Positions 5,602 through 13,632 of a stretch of DNA of 32,253 nucleotides are shown here, one piece after another. Origin of the DNA: Streptomyces sp. NRRL F-2580 (GTDB lineage Bacteria > Actinomycetota > Actinomycetes > Streptomycetales > Streptomycetaceae); contig NZ_JOIR01000061.1 of the NCBI RefSeq assembly GCF_000720115.1, positions 1 to 32,253 on the forward strand, given 5' to 3'. Position numbers and translations under genes: made by a program. How positions within the stretch are numbered: the stretch's first letter is position 1; each line of letters starts with the position of its first letter. Under the pieces are notes generated by a model that was given only the letters and a program-made list of their open reading frames with translations, had not been told where the DNA came from and did not search any database.

Positions 5602-6981
5602 ATGAGCAGCAAGCCGCTCAAGCAGATCCATCTCGCAGCCCACTTCCCGGGCGTCAACAACACCACCGTGTGGAGTGACCCGGCGGCCGGCAGCCACATC
5701 GACTTCGACTCGTTCGTCCACTTCGCGCGGACCGCCGAACGCGCCAAGTTCGACTTCCTCTTCCTCGCGGAGGGGCTGAGGCTGCGGGAACAGGGTGGGC
5801 GGATCTACGACTTGGACGTGGTCGGCCGTCCCGACACCTTCACGGTGCTCGCCGCGCTGGCGGCGGTCACCGAGCGCCTCGGGCTGACCGGCACCATCAA
5901 CTCCACCTTCAACGAACCTTACGAGGTGGCCCGCCAGTTCGCCTCGCTCGACCACCTGTCCGAGGGCCGGGCCGCCTGGAACGTCGTCACCTCCTGGGAC
6001 GCCTTCACCGGCGAGAACTTCCGGCGCGGCGGGTTCCTGCCGCGCGAGGAGCGCTACTCCCGGGCCAAGGAGTTCCTGGCCACCGCCACCGAGCTGTTCG
6101 ACTCCTGGGACGGCTCCGAGATCCTCGCCGACGCCGGATCGGGCGCCTTCCTGCGGGACGCGCGGGCCGGGGCCTTCGCCCACCGGGGGCAGCACTTCGA
6201 CATCGAGGGCCACTTCAACGTGCCGCGCAGCCCGCAGGGCCGGCCGGTGATCTTCCAGGCGGGCGACTCCGACGAGGGCCGTGAGTTCGCCGCCGCCGGC
6301 GCCGACGCGATCTTCGGCCGGTACGGGACGCTCGACGCGGGCCGGGAGTTCTACGCCGACGTCAAGAGCCGCCTTCCCAAGTACGGCCGCACACCGGACC
6401 AGTTGAAGATCCTGCCTGCGGCCACCTTCGTCCTCGGCGACACCGACGCCGAGGCCCGTGAGGTGGCTCACGAGGTGCGCCGCCTCCAGGTCAGCGGGCA
6501 GACCGCGATCAAGTTCCTGGAGCACGTCTGGAACCGGGACCTGTCCGGCTACGACCCGGACGGTCCGCTGCCCGAGGTCGACCCCGAGCTCGGGGAGAAC
6601 ACCATCGCCCTCGGGCGGGCGAGCGTACGGGAGTTCCGTGACCCGCTCGCCACCGCACGGCAGTGGCGCGCGCTCGCCGAGGCCAAGAACCTGTCGATCC
6701 GCGAACTCGTCATCTCCACCACGGCCGACCAGACCTTCGTCGGCTCCGCCGCCACCGTCGCCGCGCAGATCGACACGCTGGTGCAGGCGGACGCCGCCGA
6801 CGGCTTCATCCTGGTGCCCCACATCACCCCGGGCGGCCTGGACGTCTTCGCCGACACCGTCGTCCCGCTGCTCCAGGAGCGGGGGGTCTTCCGCGCCGAG
6901 TACGCGGGCACCACCCTGCGCGACCACCTCGGGCTCGCGGTGCCGGAGGCGGCTTCCGACCGGCAGGCCGCGCGCTCATGA
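5602..6981 (+). CDS. Luciferase-like FMN-dependent monooxygenase 2 (NtaA/SnaA/DszA family)
   Basis: The 459-residue protein begins KQIHLAAHFPGVNNTTVW, the standard N-terminus of NtaA/DmoA/DszA-type enzymes. It continues with FDFLFLAEGLRLREQGGR, TINSTFNEPYEVARQFASLD and AAWNVVTSWDAFTGENF, all family landmarks around the FMN phosphate site and substrate pocket. Full length for the family. GGAAGGA lies 7 nt before the ATG. These enzymes need FMNH2 from a separate reductase; none is in this operon, but an NAD(P)H:FMN reductase is encoded at 19025. It probably cleaves an organosulfur or related substrate. Confidence 0.9.
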   Translation: MSSKPLKQIHLAAHFPGVNNTTVWSDPAAGSHIDFDSFVHFARTAERAKFDFLFLAEGLRLREQGGRIYDLDVVGRPDTFTVLAALAAVTERLGLTGTINSTFNEPYEVARQFASLDHLSEGRAAWNVVTSWDAFTGENFRRGGFLPREERYSRAKEFLATATELFDSWDGSEILADAGSGAFLRDARAGAFAHRGQHFDIEGHFNVPRSPQGRPVIFQAGDSDEGREFAAAGADAIFGRYGTLDAGREFYADVKSRLPKYGRTPDQLKILPAATFVLGDTDAEAREVAHEVRRLQVSGQTAIKFLEHVWNRDLSGYDPDGPLPEVDPELGENTIALGRASVREFRDPLATARQWRALAEAKNLSIRELVISTTADQTFVGSAATVAAQIDTLVQADAADGFILVPHITPGGLDVFADTVVPLLQERGVFRAEYAGTTLRDHLGLAVPEAASDRQAARS

Positions 6982-8024
6982 AGTTCCTGGCCATCACCCT
7001 CATCACGGACTCCGCGGATCCGGTGACGGGCGCCCTCACACCCACACGGGAGCGGTTCCGCGAGGTGGTCGACGCCGCGCTGCTCGCCGAGGAGCTCGGC
7101 TTCGACGGCTTCGGGGTCGGCGAGCGCCACGAGCGGCCCTTCCTGTCGTCCTCGCCGCCCGTGGTGCTCAGCCACATCGCGGCGCTGACCCGCCGGATCC
7201 GGCTGTTCACCGCCGTGACCACCCTGAGCCTGCTGGACCCGGTGCGGGCGTACGAGGACTACGCGACGCTCGACCACCTCTCCGACGGCCGTCTGGAGCT
7301 GATGATCGGCAAGGGCAACGGCACGGCCCAGCGCGAGCTGTTCCACGTGACCCCCGAGGACCAGTGGGAGCGCAACGCCGAGGCCTACGAGCTCTTCCGG
7401 CGGATCTGGCGCGAGGACAAGGTGAGCGCCGAGCCGCGCTTCCGCCCCGCCCTGGCCTGCGCCGAGGTGCTGCCGAGGCCCTTCCAGCCGGCCCTGCGGG
7501 TCTGGCACGGCAGCGCGACCAGCCGGGAGTCCGTCGACCTCGCGGCGCGCTACGGGGACCCGCTCTTCTCGGCGAACGTCACCCACCCGATCGGCCCGTA
7601 CGCCGAGCTGGTCCGCCACTACCGGGAGCGCTGGGAGCACTACGGGCACGACCCGGCGCACGCCGTCGTCGGCGCGGGGACGGCCGGCTACCACGCGGCC
7701 CCCACCTCGCAGCAGGCGGTGGCGGCGTACCGGCCGGCGTTCGCCCGGTACCTCGCCTTCCACGAGCAGCAGGGTCTGGCTCCTGTCTTCCCGACGCTGG
7801 AGGACTTCGTCGAACGGAGCTCGGCACTGGTCGGCAGCCCCCAGCAGGTGATCGAGAAGGTCCACCGCTACCACGAGGCCTTCGGCCACACCGCCCTGCA
7901 CCTCCAGGCGGAACCGGGCGGGCTCACCCCCGCGGAGCACCGGGCCTCCCTCGAACTCTTCCAGTCGCGGATCGCCCCGGTGCTGCGCCGCGAGATCCCC
8001 GACCCTTCCTTTCCCGACCTGTAA
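6978..8024 (+). CDS. Luciferase-like FMN-dependent monooxygenase 3
   Basis: The 348-residue LLM-class protein has its ATG overlapping the previous stop (ATGA), so it is translationally coupled. Recognisable barrel pieces are FREVVDAALLAEELGFDGFG, GVGERHERPFLSSSPPVVLS, RRIRLFTAVTTLSLLDPVRA and YATLDHLSDGRLELMIGKGN, the last being the flavin-binding loop found in bacterial-luciferase-alpha-like enzymes. It is shorter than genes 1 and 2 and lacks their long insertion, so it is a different subfamily, not a duplicate. Confidence 0.88.
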   Translation: MKFLAITLITDSADPVTGALTPTRERFREVVDAALLAEELGFDGFGVGERHERPFLSSSPPVVLSHIAALTRRIRLFTAVTTLSLLDPVRAYEDYATLDHLSDGRLELMIGKGNGTAQRELFHVTPEDQWERNAEAYELFRRIWREDKVSAEPRFRPALACAEVLPRPFQPALRVWHGSATSRESVDLAARYGDPLFSANVTHPIGPYAELVRHYRERWEHYGHDPAHAVVGAGTAGYHAAPTSQQAVAAYRPAFARYLAFHEQQGLAPVFPTLEDFVERSSALVGSPQQVIEKVHRYHEAFGHTALHLQAEPGGLTPAEHRASLELFQSRIAPVLRREIPDPSFPDL

Positions 8025-8035
8025 GGAGCCCGGCC

Positions 8036-9148
8036 ATGTCCGGCATCCCCCTCGGGGTCCTCGACCTCGTCCCGGTCCCCTCCGGTTCCACGGCGGCCGA
8101 GGCCCTGCACCACAGCATCGACCTCGCCCGGCAGACGGAGGCCCTCGGCTACGCCCGCTACTGGTTCGCCGAGCACCACCTCAACCCGGGGGTCGCCGGG
8201 ACCTCCCCGGCGGTCGTGCTCGCGCTGACCGCCTCCGCGACCTCGACCATCCGGATCGGCTCCGGCGCCGTCCAGCTCGGGCACCGCACCGCCCTGTCCA
8301 CGGTCGAGGAGTTCGGCCTGATCGACGCGCTGCACCCCGGCCGCCTCGACCTGGGTCTGGGGCGCTCGGCGGGCCGGCCGCAGCCGGGAGCCTCGCAGGA
8401 CCCTCCCTTCGGGGGGTACACCCCGAACGGACTGCGCATCCCCGCCCGGTTCTCCTTCGCCCCTCTGCTGGGTCATCCGCGGGTCGCGCTCCAGCAGAAG
8501 CTGCTGAACCTGCCCGGTGCCCAGCCCCAGGACTACGCCGAGCAGATCGACGACGTCCTCGCGCTGCTCCGGGGCGACTACCGCTCCCCGGAGGGGGTGG
8601 AGGCACATGCCGTCCCCGGTGAGGGGGCCGACGTACAGGTGTGGATCCTGGGCAGCAGCGGGGGAGTCAGTGCGGAGACCGCGGGCCGCAACGGGCTGCG
8701 ATTCGCGGCCAACTACCACGTCAGCCCGGCCTCGGTGCTGGAGGCGGCCGAGGGCTACCGGGCCGCCTTCAAGCCCTCGGCCGAGCTGGACCGGCCGTAC
8801 CTGACGGTCTCCGCCGACGTCGTCGTCGCCGAGGACGACGCCACCGCCCGCGAACTGGCCACGGGATACGCGCCCTGGGTGCGCAGCATCCGTACCGCCG
8901 AGGGCGCCATCCCCTTCCCCACGCCCGCCGAGGCGCGCGCCCTGCCCTGGACGGAGGCGGACCGGGAACTCGTCGCCGACCGGGTGGAGACCCAGTTCGT
9001 CGGCTCGGCGCGGACCGTTGCCGATCATCTGGAACGGCTCCAAGAGGCCACCGGGGCCGACGAGTTGCTGATCACCACCATCACGCACGACCACGCGGAC
9101 CGGGTCCGCTCCTACCGGCTGCTGGCCGAGGAGTGGCGCAGTCGCTGA
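8036..9148 (+). CDS. Luciferase-like FMN-dependent monooxygenase 4 (MsnO8-like)
   Basis: The 370-residue protein begins IPLGVLDLVPVPSGSTAAEA, followed by LGYARYWFAEHHLNPGVAGT, the opening of the MsnO8-type LLM subgroup. LHPGRLDLGLGRSAGRP and WILGSSGGVSAETAGRNGLR match the FMN-binding loops near the barrel end. AAGGAG begins directly at the previous stop codon and lies 7 nt before the ATG. It is the last gene of the operon. It converges on the GH16 gene with only 20 nt between stop codons and no obvious hairpin, so the transcripts may overlap. Confidence 0.88.
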   Translation: MSGIPLGVLDLVPVPSGSTAAEALHHSIDLARQTEALGYARYWFAEHHLNPGVAGTSPAVVLALTASATSTIRIGSGAVQLGHRTALSTVEEFGLIDALHPGRLDLGLGRSAGRPQPGASQDPPFGGYTPNGLRIPARFSFAPLLGHPRVALQQKLLNLPGAQPQDYAEQIDDVLALLRGDYRSPEGVEAHAVPGEGADVQVWILGSSGGVSAETAGRNGLRFAANYHVSPASVLEAAEGYRAAFKPSAELDRPYLTVSADVVVAEDDATARELATGYAPWVRSIRTAEGAIPFPTPAEARALPWTEADRELVADRVETQFVGSARTVADHLERLQEATGADELLITTITHDHADRVRSYRLLAEEWRSR

Positions 9149-9168
9149 CGGAGCCCCCGGCGATCGGC

Positions 9169-10602
9169 TCAGTGCCCGAATTCGAACCAGTTGACGTTCA
9201 CGAAGTCGGCGGGCTGGCCGCTGGTGAAGGTCAGGTAGACGTCGTGCGTGCCCGTGACCGCGGTGATGTTCGCCGGCACCGTGCGCCAGCTCTGCCACCC
9301 GCCGGTGCCCGCGATCGAGAAGCTGCCGACCGGCGCCGAGGTACGGCTGTCCAGGCGCACCTCGACGAGCCCGCTGACCCCGCCGGCCGCGCCGCTCGCC
9401 ACGCGTCCGTGGAACTGCCTCGCCGGTGTGGAGCCGAAGTCGACGCCCCTGAACAGGGCCCAGTCGCCGTTGCCGAGCGACGCGAGGTTCTCGCCGCCGC
9501 CGGAGTCCGCGGTGGTCTCCTTGGCCACCCCTGCCTGGCCGTCGTACGACTCGGCCTGGATCGCGGAGTACGCGTCACGGTTTCCGGCCGGCGGGGTGGT
9601 CGGGGGCGTCGTGGGCGGGGTGGTCGGGGGAGTGGTGGGCGGGGTCGTGCCGCCGGTCGAGCGGAGGACGGACACGTAGTCGACGACCATGGCGTGGCCG
9701 GGCTGGGTGCCCGCGTCGGGACCGCCGCCGAAGGCATCGGGGAAACCGCCGCCCATGGCGACGTTGAGGATGATGAAGTAGCCGTGGTTCGTGGCGTTGG
9801 TCCAGGTGGTCGCGTCCACCTGGTTCGCCCGTACGGTGTGGAAGTTGACTCCGTCGACGTAGAAGCGCATCTCCTCGACGGCGGTCGCGCGGTCCCATTC
9901 CACGGCGTAGGTGTGGAAGCCGCCCTGGCAGCTCGTGCCCGGGCACACGTGCTGGCCGCCGATGCCGGACGTCTCGTTGCAGGGTCCACCGGGGCTCGTG
10001 CCGCAGTGCACGGTGGCCCAGACGTTGTTGATGCCCTGGACGTTCTCCAGGATGTCGATCTCACCGATGCCCGGCCAGTTCCACCAGTTGCCGCGGTACG
10101 GGGCTCCGAGCATCCAGAACGCCGGCCAGTAACCCTTGGCCGCCGGACCCGTGACGTTCGGCATCTGGATGCGCGCCTCGGTGCGGAGCGTGCCGCCGGC
10201 CGGGGGCTGGAAGTCGGACCGCCTGGTCTCGATCCGGCCGGACGTCCAGTTGCCGGCCGCGTCGCGCCTCGGCGTGATGCGCAGGTTGCCCGTGCCGTCG
10301 AGGGAGACGTTGGAGGGGTCGGCGGTCATCGTCTCGATCTCGCCGGTACCGAAGTTGGCGGGTCCGCCGGGGTAGCCGGTACCGGTGGTGTACTGCCAGT
10401 CGGCGGTGTTCACCCCGGACCCCGCGGCTCCGTCGAAATCGTCCAGGAACACCCGGGACCAGCCGGCCGGGGTGGGGGGAGCGGCGGCGCTCGCGGGCAG
10501 CGCCACACCCGCGGCGGCCGCCGCGACCACGACGATCGTGCCGAGCGCGGCCAGGACGGCCCGCCGGACCGTCGGTCGTGTCCTGCCGGATATCTCACGC
10601 AT
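9169..10602 (-). CDS. Secreted GH16 endo-beta-1,3-glucanase (laminarinase-like) with C-terminal CBM6
   Basis: The 477-residue protein is built as follows. Residues 1-40 form a long Sec/Tat-like signal with RR at 13-14 and the cleavage-site motif ASA. Residues about 45-312 are a GH16 catalytic domain with the motif EIDILE (nucleophile E181, D183, acid/base E186) and the tryptophan-rich cleft WNWPGIG. Then comes a TTPP-repeat linker (about 319-338), and residues about 345-477 form a CBM6 beta-sandwich (AIQAESYDGQ...VNVNWFEFGH). It should hydrolyse beta-1,3- or mixed-linkage glucans outside the cell. GAGAGGG precedes the ATG. A LacI-type dyad lies between promoter and gene, so sugar-dependent induction is likely. 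Confidence 0.93.
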   Translation of the reverse strand: MREISGRTRPTVRRAVLAALGTIVVVAAAAAGVALPASAAAPPTPAGWSRVFLDDFDGAAGSGVNTADWQYTTGTGYPGGPANFGTGEIETMTADPSNVSLDGTGNLRITPRRDAAGNWTSGRIETRRSDFQPPAGGTLRTEARIQMPNVTGPAAKGYWPAFWMLGAPYRGNWWNWPGIGEIDILENVQGINNVWATVHCGTSPGGPCNETSGIGGQHVCPGTSCQGGFHTYAVEWDRATAVEEMRFYVDGVNFHTVRANQVDATTWTNATNHGYFIILNVAMGGGFPDAFGGGPDAGTQPGHAMVVDYVSVLRSTGGTTPPTTPPTTPPTTPPTTPPAGNRDAYSAIQAESYDGQAGVAKETTADSGGGENLASLGNGDWALFRGVDFGSTPARQFHGRVASGAAGGVSGLVEVRLDSRTSAPVGSFSIAGTGGWQSWRTVPANITAVTGTHDVYLTFTSGQPADFVNVNWFEFGH

Positions 10603-10662
10603 GGGTGCCCTCTCTGAAGCGCGATGAGGCGCGGTGCGGGGGGAAGAGCGTGGTCACCGTTT

Positions 10663-10676
10663 TGAGAGCGCTCTCA
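10663..10676 (-). promoter_or_regulatory. LacI-family operator, TGAGAGCGCTCTCA
   Basis: This perfect 14-bp palindrome resembles CebR/BxlR-type sites of streptomycetes (GAGAGCGCTCTC core). It lies 61 bp before the glucanase start and just downstream of the predicted transcription start, a roadblock position. A weaker AAGCGCTT core occurs at 10739-10746. No LacI-family gene is in the window. Confidence 0.75.
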
Positions 10677-10693
10677 GAACGGCGCCGCTGGAC

Positions 10694-10723
10694 ACTGTGG
10701 CTCCCCGCCCTCGCGGCCGTCAA
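10694..10723 (-). promoter_or_regulatory. Promoter of the GH16 gene
   Basis: On the minus strand TTGACG and CACAGT are 18 nt apart. The start would fall around 10687, placing the TGAGAGCGCTCTCA dyad at about +11 to +24. Confidence 0.5.
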
Positions 10724-10858
10724 GAGATTGAACCGGGAAAGCGCTTGCGTGCAGGGGGAGTTCAAAGAGTGAACGCATGCATCGTCGACGGCCACCGAGA
10801 GGCCGCCGGCGGTGTACGCGGCGTACGGCGATCACCCGTGCGGCCCAACCCGCCCCGC

Positions 10859-11077
10859 TCAGAAGGGCGGACCGAGCACCTCCTCCGCCCCCGGCAGGTC
10901 GTGGACGTCGACCGCCGTCCCGGTCAGGGGCAACAGCCCGGCCAGCGGGCACTCCCCGGGCATCTCGTGGTCGACCTCCCACTGGCCGGCGGTGTTGCCG
11001 CCGGAGTGGTCCGTGATGCAGACGGCGTACAGCCGGCCGGCGCAGCCCCGGCACAACAGGGGCCCGTGGGCGGTCAC
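10859..11077 (-). CDS. Small cysteine-containing protein of unknown function (72 aa)
   Basis: I do not recognise the family. From the GTG at 11077 the protein is MTAHGPLLCRGCAGRLYAVC..., acidic in its C-terminal half. It has four Cys (9, 12, 20, 43) and two His (24, 36) that could form a metal site, with CxxC at 9-12. Codon positions look normal for the genus here, whereas the open frame upstream of 11077 runs through the 15-bp minisatellite and is low-complexity, which is why the shorter start was chosen. A modest ribosome site (GGGG) precedes it. No partner genes are evident. Confidence 0.5.
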   Translation of the reverse strand: MTAHGPLLCRGCAGRLYAVCITDHSGGNTAGQWEVDHEMPGECPLAGLLPLTGTAVDVHDLPGAEEVLGPPF

Positions 11078-11120
11078 GACAGGCCCCGCGGCGACGCCGC
11101 GGACGCGCGGGCGACGCGCC

Positions 11121-11215
11121 CCGGACCGTACGTGCCCGGACCGTACGTGCCCGGACCGCACGCCCCCGGACCGCCCGTGCGCCAACCGGACGCCCCCGGA
11201 CCGCGCGTCCCCGGA
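11121..11215. repeat. 15-bp minisatellite, six units
   Basis: Unit consensus CCGGACCGYACGTSC. Units 1 and 2 are identical, and units 3-6 diverge (unit 5 most), followed by a partial CCGGA. The period is a multiple of 3, so long open frames run through it on both strands (for example a five-residue SGHVR repeat on minus), which makes these frames unreliable as genes. Confidence 0.85.
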
Positions 11216-11255
11216 GTGCCGGGTCCGCCGCGCGCTTGTAGCGTCGGTCGCGACA

Positions 11256-11282
11256 GGACTCCTGGTGATCCGACAGGAGTCC
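11256..11282. promoter_or_regulatory. 9-bp-arm inverted repeat with embedded direct repeat
   Basis: GGACTCCTG-N9-CAGGAGTCC is a perfect dyad. CGACAGGA also occurs twice in direct orientation exactly 20 bp apart (11251 and 11271). It lies about 140 bp upstream of the epsilon-like gene and about 180 bp upstream of the small Cys protein. It is either a regulator site or an RNA hairpin. Confidence 0.5.
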
Positions 11283-11421
11283 GCAGGCCGGTTCGCACAC
11301 GCGGAACACGTCCCGCCGGCGCGCCGAGCCACCCGTGTGCCGCCCGCGTCGGCGCCGATCCGGTCCGCCCCTCGTGCCGCGGCCGGGCGCACGCGCAGCC
11401 CCCGTGAGAGAGGCCGTGCCG

Positions 11422-11670
11422 ATGTCGAACGATGTGCCGATAGCGAGCCTGCTGCGTGTGGAGAAGGGCGTTGCCGCCCCGGAGGAACTGGCCGCGCTCG
11501 CGGTCGTCATCGCGTGTTACGCGCACCGGAACTCCCTTGACCGTGACCGGCACGGAGACCCGGCCCGCGCCCGCCGTGCGGCGGGCGGAGGCGTCGGCGC
11601 CGAAGCCGGCCGCCGGCGTGGCCTCCGGCCCGACCCCGGCTGCTGGGCGGGCTGCTGGGCCTGCCGCTGA
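11422..11670 (+). CDS. Acyl-CoA carboxylase epsilon-subunit-like small protein
   Basis: The 82-residue product begins MSNDVPIASLLRVEKGVAAP and continues EELAALAVVIACYA. The pattern LRVEKG-x4-EELAAL-x-VV is that of the epsilon subunits (AccE/PccE) that stimulate actinobacterial acyl-CoA carboxylases. The C-terminal half is Arg/Gly-rich and ends CWAGCWACR; the usual closing Trp/Arg/Phe segment is not seen in this or the other frames. Either it is divergent or an indel has replaced the tail. No beta subunit gene is beside it. Its place next to the whiE genes would suit malonyl-CoA supply, but that is inference. Confidence 0.55.
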   Translation: MSNDVPIASLLRVEKGVAAPEELAALAVVIACYAHRNSLDRDRHGDPARARRAAGGGVGAEAGRRRGLRPDPGCWAGCWACR

Positions 11671-11674
11671 ACCT

Positions 11675-11706
11675 CTTCCGCCGGCCGCGTGCACGGCCGG
11701 CGGAAG
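11675..11706. terminator. Bidirectional hairpin terminator
   Basis: A perfect 13-bp stem (CTTCCGCCGGCCG pairing with its complement) closes a 6-nt loop. It sits 4 nt after the epsilon-like stop codon and 14 nt from the stop of the convergent FAD hydroxylase, so it can serve both. Confidence 0.85.
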
Positions 11707-11720
11707 GGGGGACGAGGTGG

Positions 11721-13358
11721 TCACGCCCGGCGCAGCACCGTCGAGAGGACCTCGTGCAGCGTCGCCCGGGGGTCGGCGACCGCGCCCTCCGAGCGCCAGG
11801 CCACGAACCCGTCCGGCCGTACGAGCACCGCGCCCTCGGCGCTCATCGCGTGGACCTCGCTCCAGTCGGAGCCGCCGCCGTCCTGGACCAGGTCGGCGGC
11901 CGGCCCGGAGCCGATGGTGTAGGCGTCCAGCCGTACCGGGAGCTCCGCGGCCACCTGGTCCGCGGCCGCCCGCCACGGCGAGCCGACGCCGCTGAGCAGC
12001 ACGAAGGAGCGCTCGTAGAGGTCCAGCGTGGAGATCCGCTCACCCGCCCGGGTCAGCCACATGTGCGGGGCCCGGGTCCCGGGGTCCCCGACCATGTGCA
12101 ACCTCTCGGGGATGACGGGCCGGCCGGGCTCGCCGCCGACGAGGGCCCCGCTCGGGTAGCAGTAGCCCATGGCCGTGGTGAGCACCCCGCTGCCCGGGCC
12201 GCCGCCCATGGTGGGCGGGGGCGCGTACCCCGGGTGGCTGTGCTCCGCCGAACGGGCCGAGGCCCGCTCGCTGGTGGCCCTGGCCACCGGCAGCCGCTCG
12301 GCCTCGTACGTCTCGAGCAGCCCCATGCCGGCCGAACCGTCCAGCACCGCGGCGATCTTCCACGCCAGGTTGTGCGCGTCCTGGATGCCCGTGTTGGATC
12401 CGAAGGCACCGGTGGGGGACATCTCGTGGGCCGCGTCGCCGGCGAGGAACACCCGACCGGACGAGTACCGCTCGGCCACCCGTTCGGCGGCATGCCACGG
12501 CGCCTTGCCGCCGATCTCTACGTCCAGGTCGGGTACGCCGATCGCGTCGCGGATCTGGTCCACGCACCGCTCGTCGGTGAAGTCCTCCAGGGTCTCGCCG
12601 TGCTCCGGGTGCCACGGGGCGTGGAAGACCCACTGGGTCATGTTGTCCACCGGCAGCAGGGCCCCGTCCGCCCCCGGGCGCATCAGGTAGCAGACGATGA
12701 ACCGCAGGTCGCCCAGCACCTGGACGAGCCGCTCCGAACGGAAGGTGACGCTGACGTTGTGGAACAGCTCGCCATTACCCGTCTGGGGGATCCGCAGCTG
12801 TTCTCTCACGGGGCTGCGCGGCCCGTCGGCCGCGATCAGGAAGTCCGCGCGCACCGTGCTGTGCTCGCCCGTCAACCGGTCCTTCACCACGGCGTTCACT
12901 CCGGTGGCGTCCTGGTCGAAGCTCATCAGCTCGGTGGAGAACCGCACGTCCGCGCCCTGCGCACGGCTCTGTGCGGCCAGAACCGGCTCGATGTTGTTCT
13001 GGCTGCACAGACACCAGCCGGTCGGGCTGAACCGGGCGATCGCCCCCGACGGATCGATCGACTTGATCAGCCAGTTGTGGTCGCTGCGGTCGGTCAGCGA
13101 CCGGGCCTGCAGAATGCCCTGAATGCCCTCCAGTACGGACGCCGCCTGGCGGATCGCGCGCTCCGCCCCTGCCGTGCGGAACAGCTCCATCGTCCGGGCG
13201 TTGATGCCCCGGCCTCGCGGGTGCGGGGACGTACCGGAGTGCTTCTCGACGAGCAGGTGCCTCACTCCGTGGCGGCTCAGGAAAAGCGAGGTGGACAGGC
13301 CCACGAGGGAGCCGCCCACGACGAGAACCGGTACGCGAACATCGGCGTTGTCTTCCAT
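11721..13358 (-). CDS. whiE ORFVIII: FAD-dependent aromatic polyketide hydroxylase (whiE ORFVIII)
   Basis: The 545-residue class A flavoprotein monooxygenase of the PgaE/RdmE/TetX type has an N-terminal dinucleotide-binding turn VVGGSLVGLSTSLFLSRHGV (residues 13-32), the DG motif IAADGPRSPV (175-184) and the GD motif VFLAGDAAHEMSPTGAFG (303-320), all intact. A C-terminal thioredoxin-like domain follows, as in polyketide hydroxylases. AGGAG lies 9 nt before the ATG. It is transcribed divergently from ORFI-VII, exactly as the late tailoring gene of the S. coelicolor whiE locus, whose product hydroxylates the pigment. Its promoter there is known to depend on the late sporulation sigma factor sigma-F. 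Confidence 0.93.
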   Translation of the reverse strand: MEDNADVRVPVLVVGGSLVGLSTSLFLSRHGVRHLLVEKHSGTSPHPRGRGINARTMELFRTAGAERAIRQAASVLEGIQGILQARSLTDRSDHNWLIKSIDPSGAIARFSPTGWCLCSQNNIEPVLAAQSRAQGADVRFSTELMSFDQDATGVNAVVKDRLTGEHSTVRADFLIAADGPRSPVREQLRIPQTGNGELFHNVSVTFRSERLVQVLGDLRFIVCYLMRPGADGALLPVDNMTQWVFHAPWHPEHGETLEDFTDERCVDQIRDAIGVPDLDVEIGGKAPWHAAERVAERYSSGRVFLAGDAAHEMSPTGAFGSNTGIQDAHNLAWKIAAVLDGSAGMGLLETYEAERLPVARATSERASARSAEHSHPGYAPPPTMGGGPGSGVLTTAMGYCYPSGALVGGEPGRPVIPERLHMVGDPGTRAPHMWLTRAGERISTLDLYERSFVLLSGVGSPWRAAADQVAAELPVRLDAYTIGSGPAADLVQDGGGSDWSEVHAMSAEGAVLVRPDGFVAWRSEGAVADPRATLHEVLSTVLRRA

Positions 13359-13632
13359 CAGCTGCGGGCTCCTGTTTTCTGTGTGGGGGAGTGGAGTCTT
13401 TATGCCCCCGATCCGGGATCAGGCCCAGTTGATTCGCCGGTTGTCACCCGCTTGATCCGGACATGTAGCGGTACGTCGCCACCCGGATGACGATGAGCCA
13501 CAGCGGCTCCCCTGAGACGCGCCGGCCTGCCCTTCCCCATGGAGGCGGCCGCCGGCCCGGGCGGACGCCACCGGTGACGGACGAGGGGTCCGTACGCGAT
13601 GGATCTCCACCCCCTCATGAAGGAGTGAGTAG
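13359..13632. promoter_or_regulatory. Divergent whiE control region
   Basis: These 274 bp separate the two divergent whiE transcripts and should carry both sporulation promoters. On the minus strand GGGCATAAAG (about 13409-13418) could be the -10 of the hydroxylase gene. A short dyad GATCC-G-GGATC lies just above it at 13420-13430. I could not place a convincing promoter for ORFI. The locus in S. coelicolor is known to be controlled developmentally. Confidence 0.45.

Larger units (their letters stand above)
11078..11421. other. Repeat-bearing divergent intergenic region
   Basis: No gene is supported in these 344 bases between the two divergent small genes. They hold the 15-bp tandem repeats (11121-11215) and a 27-bp inverted repeat (11256-11282), listed separately. 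Confidence 0.5.

Noticed and set aside
11121..11215. CRISPR-like appearance of the 15-bp repeats
   Set aside because: The units are contiguous with no spacers and there are no cas genes, so this is a minisatellite.
11078..11392. N-terminal extension of the small Cys protein, containing SGHVR repeats
   Set aside because: The repeats follow the 15-bp DNA minisatellite and read as low complexity on both strands; a downstream GTG gives a compact protein.
10874..11407. Plus-strand frame with GPYVPGPYVPG collagen-like repeats
   Set aside because: Produced by the minisatellite; the rest of the frame is antisense to the small Cys protein.
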